Shown here one piece after another: positions 20,705 to 32,507 of a stretch of 64,000 bases of DNA; within the stretch, counting starts at the first letter, position 1, and the number at the start of each line of letters is the position of its first letter. The stretch comes from Anas platyrhynchos (lineage: Eukaryota > Chordata > Aves > Anseriformes > Anatidae). The notes under the pieces are model-generated. The model saw only the letters and a list, made by a program, of their open reading frames with translations, did not search any database and had not been told where the DNA came from. The translations under genes and the position numbers were made by a program. The stretch spans positions 29,414,501 through 29,478,500 of the forward strand of contig NC_092593.1 in assembly GCF_047663525.1 (NCBI RefSeq), written 5' to 3'.

Positions 20705-22763
20705 CCAGATTTTGTTGCTAAAACCAAGCACTCAGTGAAACCGCTGCAAATTGTTTTTCTTTTAAATATCCATTTGAAAAATATCACCCAGCTCTACTTA
20801 ATCTGGCTTTTTATGGTTTCCCAAAGCTCCAGCCAGCAATCCCTGAATAATTAGCTTCTATCTGCAATCTAGGAGCTCCACATCTGCAAGCCAAATTTCA
20901 CCTGTAGGTGATTGTCAATAAAGCTGAGGACTGAACTTGAGAGTCTAGGAGTTAATGAAGAGGAAGATGTTTTTGGCACCAGTTTGGGAAAACATCTCAG
21001 CTCAGCACAGGCCTGTAGCATGTACTTAGATGCAAGTGTGCGCGTAAGTCCTACTTGGCACATGTTTGAAGTGCTTTCCTGAGTCAAGGCCTTCAATTTC
21101 AACCTCCTAAAAAGTTTTGGCAAACCATGAAATGTGCTTAAAGACGAGAAATGAAAACACGTCGTAGTTGGCAATAACCTTTGAGTTTTGAGGGATGTTC
21201 ATTTTATAGGTCAAAGACATATGGGAAAAATTCATACATTTCCCAAATAACAATGCATAGCATTGGGAACAATTTAATCTGAAACAGCAACGTGGGGTTG
21301 GGTCATTAATGAATCTTGGATGCAGTCATCCATATGCTGTGAAACCCGGCCCGAACAGGGCGCCCAGATAAGGACGGATGTGCCCCGATGTGTGGTGGGC
21401 TTGGACCACCGCTTTTGCCCCCACTTGCACCTACAGGCTGGTGGTCCAACTCGTGACAACCAGCACAGTGCTGAGGTGGGTTGTCCGGGCGCTCAGGGCC
21501 GAGTGCCGGCCACCTGCGTGTCCCTCGCACCTCATCCAAGGCGGTCCCCAGTGGCCAGCTCTTCCTGAGCCAAGATCTAGAGCTCCTCCGGAGCCATCCT
21601 GGCAGAGACGGAGGGCCTGTGATTGGGGAGTCACTCTGCTCCAGTGCTACAAGTGTTCTGCAAAGACCTTGGCAGCGTGAACTTGGGGGAAGCCAAAAAC
21701 ATGACAAGGGTGGACAGGCGTAGCATGTGTGTGGGAGGCGCAGAGGTCGGCACGGAGACACGACTGCCTCCTCTGAAAGGAGGGAGGCTGAGAAGGGCCT
21801 GGGCAGGGTCTTCACAGGCATCCTCCCCTTCTTGTGAGAACCGAGCTCGTCCCCCTCCTCGAATGCTGAGTTGGGGCAGGTTGCTCTTCATCACGGTGGA
21901 TGGGGTTTTGGAAGGAGCCCATTGGAGTTCAGCCCTCTGTTCTGAAAGATAACAGGAACGTCCCAGCCAGCAGGACTTGGCTTGGGATTTTAACTGTACA
22001 AAGGAAACCCCAGCCTCACGATTCGTTATCCCCCTGCTCGTCACTTGGCTCTGTTTCAGATTCAGCCTGTAAAAGGCAGTGGAGAGATTACATGAAGGAG
22101 CTTGATTGCACGTCCACTGCATCAGTTGACCCCAGAGTGGCAGGGCCCCATGGACCCTTTATTTTTATCCTGGGCTCAGATTGCTTTTCAGTTTTGCAAG
22201 AGAGTTGGAGGTTGGGGACTGTGTGACTTCCAGGACAGGATGCAAGCTCAGAGCAAAGAACCCACCCTGTGCCATTAGCCAAAATCCACAGCTTGATTTT
22301 CCTTCAGGTTTGAGAGTAGGCTTGTGCCATTAGACCAGATAGCCCAGGAGGGGCTGACACATTCATGTGTGTATTCCAGCCCTGTTTCTAAGCACAAGGG
22401 CTTGAGTAAGGTAGAGTGAGTATAACACATGCACACACAGCTCTGTTTTAGCTCCTTAGCCGTTTGAGCACAGCAGAGATCTTAATCTCAACTGCTGTTG
22501 CTTTCATTAGAGCATCATATGGGAAAACTCCCTCTGAAGATCTGCTGTCAGCACCTGGAGATGTTGTGGAGTAGATAAGGTGCAGGTGATGTGTGCATTT
22601 GCTGTTATATTTATTCAACCTGTTGGAGGAAGCAGCATGGTCCCACTTAAGCCCATTACTATCACAAGGGGAGAATTAGACTTAAAACCTGATGTGGGCA
22701 ATGCCAGATTTGTCCTTTTCCTAGGGTTCTTCCTCTCACCTCTCCCCCTCCTCTTCATTGCAG

Positions 22764-22972
22764 CTGCATCCACACGATGGCACTAACCCGCAGGCACTGA
22801 GCGAGGCTGGGGAGATGGAGGTGAAGTTTCCCCCCAGCCAGGGGAAATTCTCCTTAACAGCCCTGAGCAGAATGAAGGCCAACTGGGATGGAAAAGCAGA
22901 GCTGGCTGAGCTGGATATGACCCCCACCATTCACGCCACGTGGGAGCTGCACACATTTATTCCTGGCTGGGG
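22764..22972 (+). other. Candidate exon (coding or noncoding), unassigned
   Basis: The segment is bounded on the left by a strong acceptor (pyrimidine tract about 22725-22760, then CAG) and on the right by GTGAGT beginning at 22973. One frame is open across all 209 bases and starts LHPHDGTNPQ after the acceptor. Composition is moderately GC-rich and acidic or charged residues are well represented, but I recognise no domain. An in-frame TGA overlaps the donor at 22974, so the frame would close if the intron were retained. It could be an exon of a plus-strand noncoding RNA, or coincidence: paired splice-like signals occur by chance in a window this size. Confidence 0.22.
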
Positions 22973-25454
22973 GTGAGTTATGCCATTATCAAATTCATCC
23001 TTGGTTGTGGTGGGCAGCAATTCACATTGCTTATATCTTACCAGGGCATAATTAGACACGTTAGGCTATGCAGGGACAGCTGAGCAGTCATCCACAATTT
23101 GCTCCCTGGCTGGGTTGATGTAGAAAGTTGTGGACCCTTAGCCTGAAGCTGTCATGAGACTTCAGAGGAGTCTGACCCCACGTCTCAGAAATCACACTCT
23201 GTTGCTGTGTTTCAGTATGGCTGTTGGGAGCTGGGGTGTGAAGCTGTCTGGGAAGCATTGTTGCCTTGGTGCAAAGTATATCTCCTTGGCTCTCCTGACA
23301 CTGCTAGGAACAGTGCACCTCCATGTCCTGGCAAGGGCTGTGCCATGGGGGACCTTCACACCAGACCCAGCTGAAACCACCAAGTGTGTTTCATCCACGA
23401 AGCCCTGTGGAATGTGAACGTGCAGCACTGGGGCAGAAAGTGCATTCAACTCCAGAAAGGGTCAGGCCGTCATGGTGGGCTTTTCACAACCACCTGAGGG
23501 CATTTCACTTTCAGAAGGATTTGAGCACCTAGATCCCTTAACCCTTCTTGAAACTGGCTGTCTAAATCACCTCCTCCTTGTATGGCAGCAGCCAATTTAT
23601 TTTCCCATGTCAGCTGATGTGTCGTTAAGGCAAGCAAGTACCAAGAACCATCACTGCTGGGAAGTTTGAAAAAGTGCAATGGGAGAGGTCAGCATCTGTA
23701 AAGCAACAGAAAAGCTGAACCTTTTGGGAGACTCAGAGGTGTCCATGGCATCAGAGGGGAGTGGAATTAAAAAAATAAATAAAATTCACTTCTGGATGTG
23801 CAGTTTCCCAAGGAGAAGCACAAATGATTTGCACTTTGGCTCACGGGATTTTGGTTGCTCTTTGACATTAAGCTTTAGCTGGGCTTTAGGGTATGTATGA
23901 GTGCAAGTAGCAAACCTGAAAACCAGCTGCATTTTCTGCTTTTCCCCTGTTCTCTCTTCAAAGTGAAGCAAGCACGATCACTTCTGACAGTGGTAGGTTT
24001 TGCTGGGGTTTGGTTTTGCACGTTCCAGCCCTGAGGGTGTCAAGCAGGGGGCTGATGCTGGGGGAATATCGGTGGCAGAGCCATTAAAAGCCGGCAGCGG
24101 GACTGCTGATCTGGCAAGAGTTGGCTGAGAGGTTATAAGGCTGGCCTGGGGCCATGTGTCACATCTCTGCCACCTTTATTTCTCCAGCAACCCTGACTGG
24201 CACTTTGTAAGTTGAAGCATGGGGCAGGATGTTGACAAAAGCTTCCTAAATAGCTCGGGACTCGGAGAAATAAGGAACTGCCCTCTGGTTTGGGGGAATG
24301 AAATATCTCTCTTGTTAAAGAGAACGTGAAGGGGAAAAAAGTCAGTTCAGGGGTACTAAATGAAAATTTATGAGCCAAGCTCTTTGAGGAGGAAGGTAGA
24401 GGGAGGCAATGGTTTTGTTTAGAAGAGAAATCATCGGCTCCGAGCCTGACCTTTGGCTCCTCCTGACCCCAATACTAATGAAGGGGAAAGGGCCTGGTCG
24501 TATAAACATGTCACAGCATGAGGTTCACTAGGGTAAGATCTGGTTACAGCCCAGCAGAGCTGTAGCAGAAGTAGCTGCTCCCAGCCCGGGCTGTGCTGTT
24601 GTGCTGGGGCTGGATTCCCCCAGTCCTGCCATGAGCAGAGGAGACCCTGTGCACCACCTTATGCAGGATGGGAGCTCCCCCACTGCAATCTGGAGGGCAG
24701 GGCAGGGACAAATCTGCTGGGGGTGTCAGTCCCAGTCATCACAGGTGGTTTCAGAGGTGTGCAGAGTGGGAGCTCTGCAGCTCTGGTCAACATCTTGAGG
24801 AAGCATGTGACTGGCATGAAAGAGTATTTTTTTAATAATGTAAATTATCTTCTCACCCCTTTAGGGAGAAACTATTGAAAAGTATTGAACGTGCTGTGTT
24901 TGCAACAAAAATGCTGACATTAGGATTTTTTTTCCCCCTTCTGAGTAACCAATATTCAATCCTGTTTTAATGTGGCGTTAAAAAGTATGGCTTTGTAGAG
25001 GCAGTGCTGAAGTCTCAATGTAGAGGAACAGTGAGTTTAGGATGAATGAAACTCTAACCTGAAAGCAACACATGATATATGGAAAAGGGGTCTGAGGAAA
25101 CGTCTGAAAGACCCATCCATCTCCTAACTGATGTATTCATGTGCGGTCCATAAGAACAAGCACGTCTTTGCGTACTTTTTCTGCACTGCGTGTTAATCCT
25201 TTTCTTCCTCTGCACTTCACTTTCCTATATGCACACCATTCCTTTTCTTATGGCTGGGGAAGGCAGTGCTCAGCCAGCACCTAATCAGAGGTGCACCACA
25301 GGAAAGTCTCAGCCCCCCTGGACCTGGGGTGCAGCAATACCTGGGGCTGCTGCACCTGGGAGGTGATGGATGGCCCTTGGGCATGGGGTTGTGTTAGCAT
25401 GGGTGATCAGAGGAGGCTGGTGAGAGAGGGGCTGCTTGGCAAGACACAGTGAAC
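22973..25454. other. Intergenic stretch, nothing recognised
   Basis: No gene, interspersed repeat or CpG-rich patch seen. Near 24820-24960 the DNA is AT-rich. Confidence 0.5.
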
Positions 25455-25885
25455 ATGGCCTGAGGTGTCACAAGACCATGACTCCACACAGTACCACCCA
25501 AAATCACACCAACGTGTCTGAGGGCATTGTCCAAATGCTTCTTGAACTCCAGCAGGCTCAGTGCTGTGACCACTGCCCTGGGGAGCCTGTCCCAGTGCCC
25601 AACCACCCTCTGGGTGCAGAACCTGTCCCTAACCCCCAGCCTGCCCCTCCCCTGTCCCAGCTCCATGCCGTTCCCTCGGGTCCTGTCGCTGTCCCCATAG
25701 AGCAGAGCTCAGTGCCTGCCCCTCCGCTCCCCTCGTGAGGGAGCTGCAGGCCACCATGAGGCCTCCCCTCAGCCTGCTCTGCTCTGGGCTGAGCACACCA
25801 AGGGACCTCACTGCTCCTCATATGTCTTGTTCTCTAGATCCTTCACTATCTTTGTAGCCCTCCTTTGGATGCGCTGTCATAGTTT
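25455..25885 (-). mobile_element. CR1 LINE fragment, 5'-truncated
   Basis: Read on the minus strand, the segment runs from a CAAAGGAGGGCTACAAAGAT-type stretch through GGCTGAGGGGAGGCCTCATG and GAGGGTGGTTGGGCACTGGG to TGGACAATGCCCTCAGACAC. This order is characteristic of the 3' part of avian CR1 elements, matched from memory. Only the final 430 bases or so remain, with no reverse-transcriptase frame, as usual for CR1 copies truncated at the 5' end. The terminal short repeat is not clear, so the left edge is approximate. It is the only clear young interspersed repeat in the window and the main evidence for a bird genome. Confidence 0.88.
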
Positions 25886-27527
25886 TATGTCCTTAACATG
25901 GTGGCTAAAGAACATATTAGGTGGGCCATGTCTCAGGCTGGTGCCTGGATGGGGCAGAAGTGTGCCAGCCCCATGGATGGGCTCCATCAGCTCTGGTGTG
26001 AGCCACACCAATGCAGCAAGAGGGGCTGTGCCCATGGAGCTCCCTGCCCAGCTTTTTGGGTCCATCACCCTACCAGGACTTGCTGTCCTGGTAGGCACCA
26101 CTGGGACAGAGAGCCCCACACAGCCCTCAGCCTCTCCTGAGTATCCAGAGGGGTGAGGGAGAGGAAGGAGCTCAGCCAGCCCCTCATGCTGATTAGACCC
26201 ATATGTGAGAAGGCGAGGGCTCTCAGAAGAGGAGGGTCAAGGTCCAAAACCAGCAGTGCAGGTGCTGAAGCTGTGTCCTGGCTTGAGACCTAGGCGGGCC
26301 GGGGGACTGTGGCGCGAGTCCCCACCTCCCACGGCGCGCTGCAAGCCTCTGTCTCGCACATCCTCAGGGCCGTGCCAGCTGGGTCGTGGCCCAGTTCCTG
26401 CTGAGTTTCCACCAGATCACTAATTTGGGAAAGAAAGCTGCAGTCTGGCAGGCCGCTTTTGAAAGAGGTTTCTGAAATAAGGGATGTTAGGAAATTTCAT
26501 TATGTATCTTGTGGCCATGTGCTAAGCAGGAATGGTTTTTCAAATAACTACCCGGACAACTCAAAAGACGTGATGAACTGCAAATGACCCACAGAGCCCA
26601 TTGTTTGTAGTAGCTGGTGAAAAAGCCACAGCGACTGAGGCAGGGGTGTTAGGCTGTGTCTGAAAACAATGCTGCTTGAGGTGGTGGCATGCAGCAGGGG
26701 GAGAGGAGAGTCCCCTTCACCTCCTGACCTGATGCAGCCAAACTGAGGAGGTCCTGGGGGGCTGGCAATAAGGAAAGACCCAGAGCAAACCATGAAGTCC
26801 CCAACCTCAAAGTGCCTTCAGATGAGAGCAAATTTGCAGTGGTGTGCCATGCCTTCGAACTTTGAGCAAGCACGCCAGCACCGTAGAGGCTCAACTGGAA
26901 GCACATGCTTCAGCCGTATTCATCATCCAGGCTGAAGTACGGATGAGGGAGGCTAACTGTTTTGTAAGTGTTGGCCGTAGGAAATATTACTTATCTTAAA
27001 GAAATGAATCATGTTTCAGCCAATGCTTCCTGCAGAAATATTTTTCTCACAGCCTTTGTTTCGGGTTTTGGCAGATCTGGAGCTGCTGGCGTTAGCAAAA
27101 GCAGTCCCTCCCACCCACTGTTCCTTGGGCTTGAATAGGAAATAAGGAATAAAGGCAGAGGGTACGTGGAAGGCTAAATCCATCACCACTTCTGCTCCAT
27201 GCTGCAGCAGGATGTGCAGCTTAAAGGCAAATTTCAAAGAAGCTCCCCAGATAAAGTCAAGGAGAGCTGTGTGCTTGGCTACTCTTGCAAACTTACCTGT
27301 GCTGGGCATTAAGCTTGCAAATCTGCCTTTATGGCTTTGTGAAAATTCCTGTCAGGTGCTGAAGTTTGTAGGAAATCAGACCCCAATTCCTTCTTTCTTT
27401 CCTGAAAGATGGCATTTTGGTAGGGGTGACAGGGCAAATCTCCTGTTCTCATTTCATAAAATGCAGTTTATTCCCCCTGACATCTCCCACCTCCTCACCA
27501 CCCTCCTCCCCCCCCAAAAAAAGGAAG
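25886..27527. other. Intergenic stretch, nothing recognised
   Basis: Mixed DNA upstream of the CR1 copy on its own strand. No further CR1 sequence is convincing past about 25.9 kb. Confidence 0.5.
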
Positions 27528-27580
27528 AACAAATTGTTAAAGAACAATTGTTAATTGTTTTATTTGCAAATCAATTGCTA
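27528..27580. promoter_or_regulatory. Cluster of SOX-type palindromes next to a POU-like site
   Basis: AACAAATTGTT (27528-27538) and AACAATTGTT (27543-27552) are both perfect palindromes made of facing ACAA/TTGT SOX cores. A further ATTGTT at 27554-27559 and TATTTGCAAATC, which resembles a POU octamer with mismatches, follow within 15 bases. Such packing is typical of SOX dimer or SOX-POU elements in developmental enhancers. Binding is inferred. AT-rich palindromes also arise by chance. Confidence 0.4.
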
Positions 27581-29318
27581 GCCCCTTGTTTCCTTCTGCA
27601 AAGGCTTTGGAACTGTTCCTCTCTGCCTGCAGGGAGAGAGCACCATTTACAAATGTCGTCTGGGGCCACGGTTGAGGAAGGGAGGGAGGAAAAAGTCCAT
27701 CTTGATTCTGGAGAACTTCTAATATTTTCTTCCCAATGGCAGAGAATTTTTCATGGGAAGGCAATTTCATTCCCCTGCCTGGTAGGCTCTCCGATCATTT
27801 TAAAATAGACCCCCAGGGGAATAAGGCCTTTAAAAGCTCCATTTGCTCCCAGTCATTTTACACAGTAACCCAAGCTGAAGTGAAAGATCTTTATTTAAAT
27901 ATGAATTAAGCTCCAACCTTACCCTTTACTGGGTTATTTTCCTTTGAGGTTTACTTTGATATTATTTCAAAGTCTTGAAGCTAACAAAATGCTGGCCAAT
28001 ATTTAAAGTGACAGGAGAGTTCTGGAAAAAGATTTAGGAGGCAACTAAAGTCTTTCAGTGCAAGACTCTGAAACAAGACAGGAAATCATAAAAGGGCTGA
28101 GTGCACTTTACCATACTCAAAACAAATTCTGAGACTACAAAGGCCAGTGGAATGGCATCAAAACCACAAAAAGCATCAAAATACAGCTGAAAACCCTACA
28201 TCAGCTTGAATTATTGCATTAAAACATGGCTGAAATGTTGGCGATGTATGGTGTTTGCCTCATCAGGGTTTAGGGGACCAGCTTATGGTTACTGATTTGG
28301 TGCTAGAAGTGGGAGGAATTGTTAAAGATGAGGCATAAAGTCATGATATTAAATGCATTGTGAAGACAGCACGCCTGAGTGATGGATGAACGGGTTGTGC
28401 AAGAGGATCTTCTGCTGTGCTTGATCTCTCCTTCTGCCTTTCATGGTTTCCACGGTCCATCTGATGCTGAAGCAGCTGCTGGAAGGGGGTTTGTCTGACT
28501 GAAGGATCTCAACTGAAGTTCAGATGTTTGGATGCTGGAGATGAGCTGGGCAAGTCCCTGCGAAGTAAATATCTGACTGCAATGTGTGCACACGGAGATA
28601 ATTTAGGGTCTTGAAAATGACTTCAGTTTTTCTCTTAATAAGAGCTGCAGTATGGCTGCTCAGAGATTTGAAAGTGAGTTACAGTGCCTGCAGAAGGCGT
28701 TGCTAAGGCCCAGTGGGAAGTTAGCAGGTTTCTCCCTGGTGACATGTGACGTTTGTTTCAGTAAAGATCTCAGGCAACAGCACTTCACATTTCTTGTGAT
28801 TTCTGGGTACAATTTTGGCCTTTATCTTTAACCCCAAAAAAGGCCACTCTCACTAAGCTTCAGAACAGCCATTCCTTTCTCTTGCAGAAGTCAATAGGAG
28901 ACTTATCTTTACCCTGATCATATAGCTGACTCCATCTAGGTGCCACTTGAAGTCCCACGGGCTCCCTCCTCTCCCAGTGTTGGGTGGGATGTATGTTGCC
29001 CTAGCTGAGGTCTCCATGCAGAGATGATGCTAAGCACCACAGACTGACTACCTCTCTTTGCAGTCACCCTTTAAGGGGGGGTTGAAATCCCCATCCCAGT
29101 GATGGTGCCTGGGTGGTCCAGCCAAGCGAGGACTCCAAGTTTACAAGCATCTCTGGGAAAAATTGTCAGCGTTCCCCCTCCCTGGTCCCTCCTCCCCTTC
29201 CCACTGTCGGCGGCTGAGTGAAAACGGGGTGGCCCTGGGGGAGGCCAGGGAGAGAAGAGAGAGATTCCAAGGGGTGGGATGTGGGGCTTGGATTTGTTTT
29301 GGGATTGTTGTTGGCTTT

Positions 29319-29320
29319 TT

Positions 29321-29354
<34 letters not shown>

Positions 29355-29361
29355 ATTTTAT
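29319..29361. repeat. (TA)n microsatellite
   Basis: About 16 TA units with two interruptions, ending in TATTATTTTA. Confidence 0.95.
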
Positions 29362-29453
29362 TTTCATTTGACCTACATCAAGAACTCTAGCTGAAAACTT
29401 TTTCCCTTTTGGAAGTGGGGGGTTTGGCAGTGCTTTTCTGAGCTGGTATTGAG

Positions 29454-29490
29454 TAAAAAAAAATAAAAAAAAACATATATATATATAAAA
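29454..29490. repeat. A-rich and (TA)n tract
   Basis: Runs of A broken by T, then ATATATATATATA. Lies about 100 bases from the larger TA repeat. Confidence 0.9.
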
Positions 29491-30879
29491 AGCACACTTT
29501 ATATCACGACCTCAGGACTTGGCTTCTTTCCAGTGAACACTTTACTTTGCTATTAGCTGGACCCCTGCACAAATAGCATGTGCTGGGTGTTTTCTGCAGC
29601 CTTTCACGTATGCAGAGAGCAAACAGTTCAGGACCAATATTTAGCCAGGTCCTGCACATGCGGAGAAACCCCTGTTGTGAGGATCTGTCAGGTTTGGATG
29701 GACCTGGTGCATTACAGGATTTTGGTTTTATTCTCTTTGCACAGGAGAGTATGTCTCTGCCCTAGGAAATGCCATTCTCTTGTGAAACATTGGGGTTTCA
29801 TGCACAGATGGAAAAAGGACAAATTCAGTCACAGTGGGAATTAGGGTGAGCACTAAATGATAAGTACTGATTAGCACTAAAAAACTCCTACATATGAAAA
29901 AGAATAGGAAATATGTCCATCTTGCTGTACAGGACAACATAGCTTCAGTTTTAGGATCTGCATTTTACCTTGTCTTTGGTTTCCTCCTAACGTTGGGCTG
30001 TAACTTCTGCAAGATGAACTCATACAAGATGAAAAAGCTATTCAGCAATTTATTGAAATGCATATCTCTTTATCTGTCAATTGTCTGCTAAAATGTGTTA
30101 TCCAGACAATTTACAGGTCTCAGATTATCAGGATGTCGTGGAGTGTTTGATATCCTCCATTCTCACCTTGTGACCTGAAACCACTCATCTGAGCCCCATG
30201 GCATTGCTGTTCACTGACTGACCTGACCAACTTCAGTACTTTCTGCCTGGAAAAAAAAAAAAGTATCCTAGTGCTCTGGATTTATTTCTGGTCTCCAAAT
30301 TTACTTTTCCGTGGCCATTCACCTACAGGAGCCTCTGCTAACCCCCAGAATTGATTGAAAAGGGGCTCAGCTAGTGCTTGCAAGCATTTATTGTCACCGT
30401 TCACCTGATAGTGGCTGCTAGTGCACTTTGCAGTGAGAGGGAGAGAGCAAAAGCTTTGATCTACCATGAGATGTCCTTAAATGCCTGGCATTGTCAGGGA
30501 AGGTTAGCAGCCCTGATGCTTTGCAGCATTAAGGAAAGCACACGGCACCTATGGTTGCAGACATCTGATCTGACCTGCCAGGTCTCTCCTTCTGGATCTG
30601 GTCGTGTCCTGGGAAAGCAAAGCAGCACATCAGGCTCTTCTAACAAATAATTAATGGGGCTGAAGTTGGATTTACAGACCCATGCTTGGAAAATGTCACT
30701 CTTTGTGGTGACATCAGCCTAGTGTGATGTGGAGCATCATTAAAGCTTCACAAAAAATGCAGAAGCTAATGTGCACCCCTAGGAAAAAAAACCTGCTTGC
30801 TGCATGGCGTGCTGCATCACATGACACGTGTTATGTTCACCTTCTTAAATGGCATTTTTGGCTCTGCTGCTACCAAACG

Positions 30880-31090
30880 CCGAGACTGAGATGTCATCTA
30901 CTTTTAAGAAAATAAGAGCGTCTAATGGACTTGATGTATTTTACTCCATGCAACTCTGCTTGTTTTAAAATAAACATTTGACATTTAAGTTCTGAAGCCT
31001 ATCAGGCAATTAATACATCTGATGATACACACATGTATGTTCCGGATTTGGCATGCTAAAAAGTTTTTCTCTGAAGCTGGTTTAGATGGA
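30880..31090. promoter_or_regulatory. Candidate conserved noncoding element
   Basis: Complex AT-rich DNA with TTAAAATAAACATTTGAC, GGCAATTAATACATC and a run of TGATGATACACACATG. No repeat character. The call rests on texture and on homeodomain and forkhead-like cores. Confidence 0.3.
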
Positions 31091-31480
31091 ATGACATGAT
31101 TTATTTTTTAATGGCTCTAGACACCACAGCATTGCTTTTTTTTCCATAGCCAATTATCCTTCACCATCTTTTCCTTTCCCCCCACTACACCACTCTCTGC
31201 CAATTTCTGAGCTGATCTTTCTTACAGAGATCTGTTTTGTCTCTTGCTTTGCAAAGTGAATTGATAATTCCAGCAAGGAGCACTGAGGCTCCCAAGCTGC
31301 CTTTGCCAGAGACCTGCCGTTTAATCAATCTCTGTCTGTCACCTCGGTGTTGCAGTCCAGATGCTCTCAAGTTAACTGGCATCGTTGTTAATCCAGCAGG
31401 GAAAGGGTGTGAGAACAAAAGGTCATTTGGGATAATTTAGCCCCATGTTTCCAGATCCACTGTGATTGTTCTTTAAAGGA

Positions 31481-31526
31481 TTTTTTTTTTCTTTTTCCTT
31501 TTTTTTTTTTTTTTTTTTTTTTCTTT
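31481..31526. repeat. Poly(T) tract
   Basis: About 45 bases of near-pure T, immediately before a CAG, so it doubles as an exceptionally long pyrimidine tract. Confidence 0.95.
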
Positions 31527-31529
31527 CAG

Positions 31530-31639
31530 AGCAAATTCTTTTTAAACGTGTTATTTATGACCTGGAAATTGAAACCTGGCTTCAGCATGTGTGTGACCAA
31601 GAGCCTGACGGGGCTCTAGGAGGCGGTGGAGGAAGGCTG
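31530..31639 (+). other. Candidate exon (coding or noncoding), unassigned
   Basis: A poly(T) tract ending TTCTTTCAG (CAG at 31527-31529) precedes the segment and GTGAGTACC follows it at 31640. The 110 bases are open in the frame that reads QILFKRVIYDLEIETWLQHV after a split first codon and then becomes glycine-rich (GGGGG) before the donor. The acceptor would be phase 1 and the donor phase 0. The residue mix is more protein-like than most chance frames here, but I recognise no family. It lies about 0.6 kb beyond the end of the opposite-strand terminal exon, so it would belong to a different, plus-strand transcript. The T tract may be a poly(T) microsatellite that creates a spurious acceptor. 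Confidence 0.25.
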
Positions 31640-32224
31640 GTGAGTACCAGCAGAGCCCGCTGGGCTTTGCTCCCAGGGTAGAAGGGACGGAGGAAGCAGG
31701 AGCACACCAGCAACCCCAGGTGACCACTTCTGTAGTGCAGCTAATGCTTTTTGCCCAGCTTTTATGGGTCATGCTTCTTTTCTGGAGGCAATATGCAGCC
31801 CAGAAATCCCAGAAATGAATAGTAACTCCAAGGCTGAGCAGTCCAACTCCAGCCCATCTACATGAAATTCGTTTTGAAATGATTACAAATTGTTCTGCAG
31901 AAAGGCTGAAAGTTTTCTTTGGAAAGGCAGAGTCTGCAACAAGCAGTACGTTGGAGGCCATGGCCCTGCAGATGCCCGAGCCCCTTCCACAGTGCTTGCA
32001 GCCTGAGTAAACCTCCTGAGCAGAGCTGCAAGCGAGCAACCCACTGCTCCTGGCACACGTGGGCAGACATCACCATGGGTAAGTGATGCTGAGCTAACGC
32101 CTTCTGCACTTATCACCTGCTACCTGGGGAATGGGTTTTAGCAAAGTCGGTGAGCACTGAGGCATTGGTGGGGTGGCTCAGCTCCTTCAGCTTGTGCACT
32201 CCGAGTGTAAATCAAATACCCCCA
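31640..32224. other. Short intergenic stretch beyond the minus-strand gene end
   Basis: No repeat or gene seen. This would be the downstream flank of the minus-strand poly(A) site. Confidence 0.5.
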
Positions 32225-32240
32225 GTAGCTGCATGACATC

Positions 32241-32252
32241 TTTATTTTTATT
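32241..32252 (-). terminator. Paired poly(A) signals AATAAAAATAAA
   Basis: Two perfect AATAAA hexamers sit back to back on the minus strand, preceded by CTTCTCTTGCC and followed by GATGTCATGCAGC. Their position at the end of a UTR-like segment makes this a convincing polyadenylation site. Confidence 0.65.
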
Positions 32253-32507
32253 GGCAAGAGAAGCAGTATACACAGCGACATTGCAGTCTCTTAGCTCGTT
32301 AAAAATATCTCAATAAATAAAACAAATAAGCAACATATACACTGGAACAGAAAATGAAAATAAAAAGGAGGGGAGGGGGGGGCTGGGAGCTGTAGCAAAT
32401 CATGGAGCAATAAGGAAGAGGCAGCAGAGTGTGGAGGGCAGTCTGTAGTCCAGGCTGTACTTGAAACAAATCATGCAGGGAGCTGGGGACACTGAGGCCT
32501 TTTTTCT

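Larger units (their letters stand above)
17561..22763. other. Intergenic stretch with several simple repeats
   Basis: No gene recognised. It contains a TG repeat, CT and T tracts, and A and T runs near 20.6-20.7 kb. A short GC-rich patch with CpGs at 18580-18700 is too small and CpG-poor to call an island. AT-rich DNA at 20400-20850 includes three near copies of TTTCTGGTCA. Confidence 0.45.
27581..31480. other. Intergenic stretch with TA repeats and a possible ancient repeat relic
   Basis: No gene recognised. Segments at 27850-27990 and 28550-28680 have an AT-rich, complex texture similar to the enhancer-like blocks. A short AAGTCAATAGGAGACTTAT at about 28889-28907 resembles old sauropsid repeats but is too short to call. 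Confidence 0.45.

Noticed and set aside
27212..27808. 198-codon open frame on the plus strand
   Set aside because: Crosses the AT-rich SOX-motif cluster and a C run; no domain.
28889..28922. AAGTCAATAGGAGACTTAT resembling an old sauropsid repeat
   Set aside because: Only about 20 bases match; too short to separate from chance.
29270..29305. Possible G-quadruplex (GGGG, GGG, GGGG, GGG runs)
   Set aside because: The last loop is about 15 bases, so the structure would be weak.
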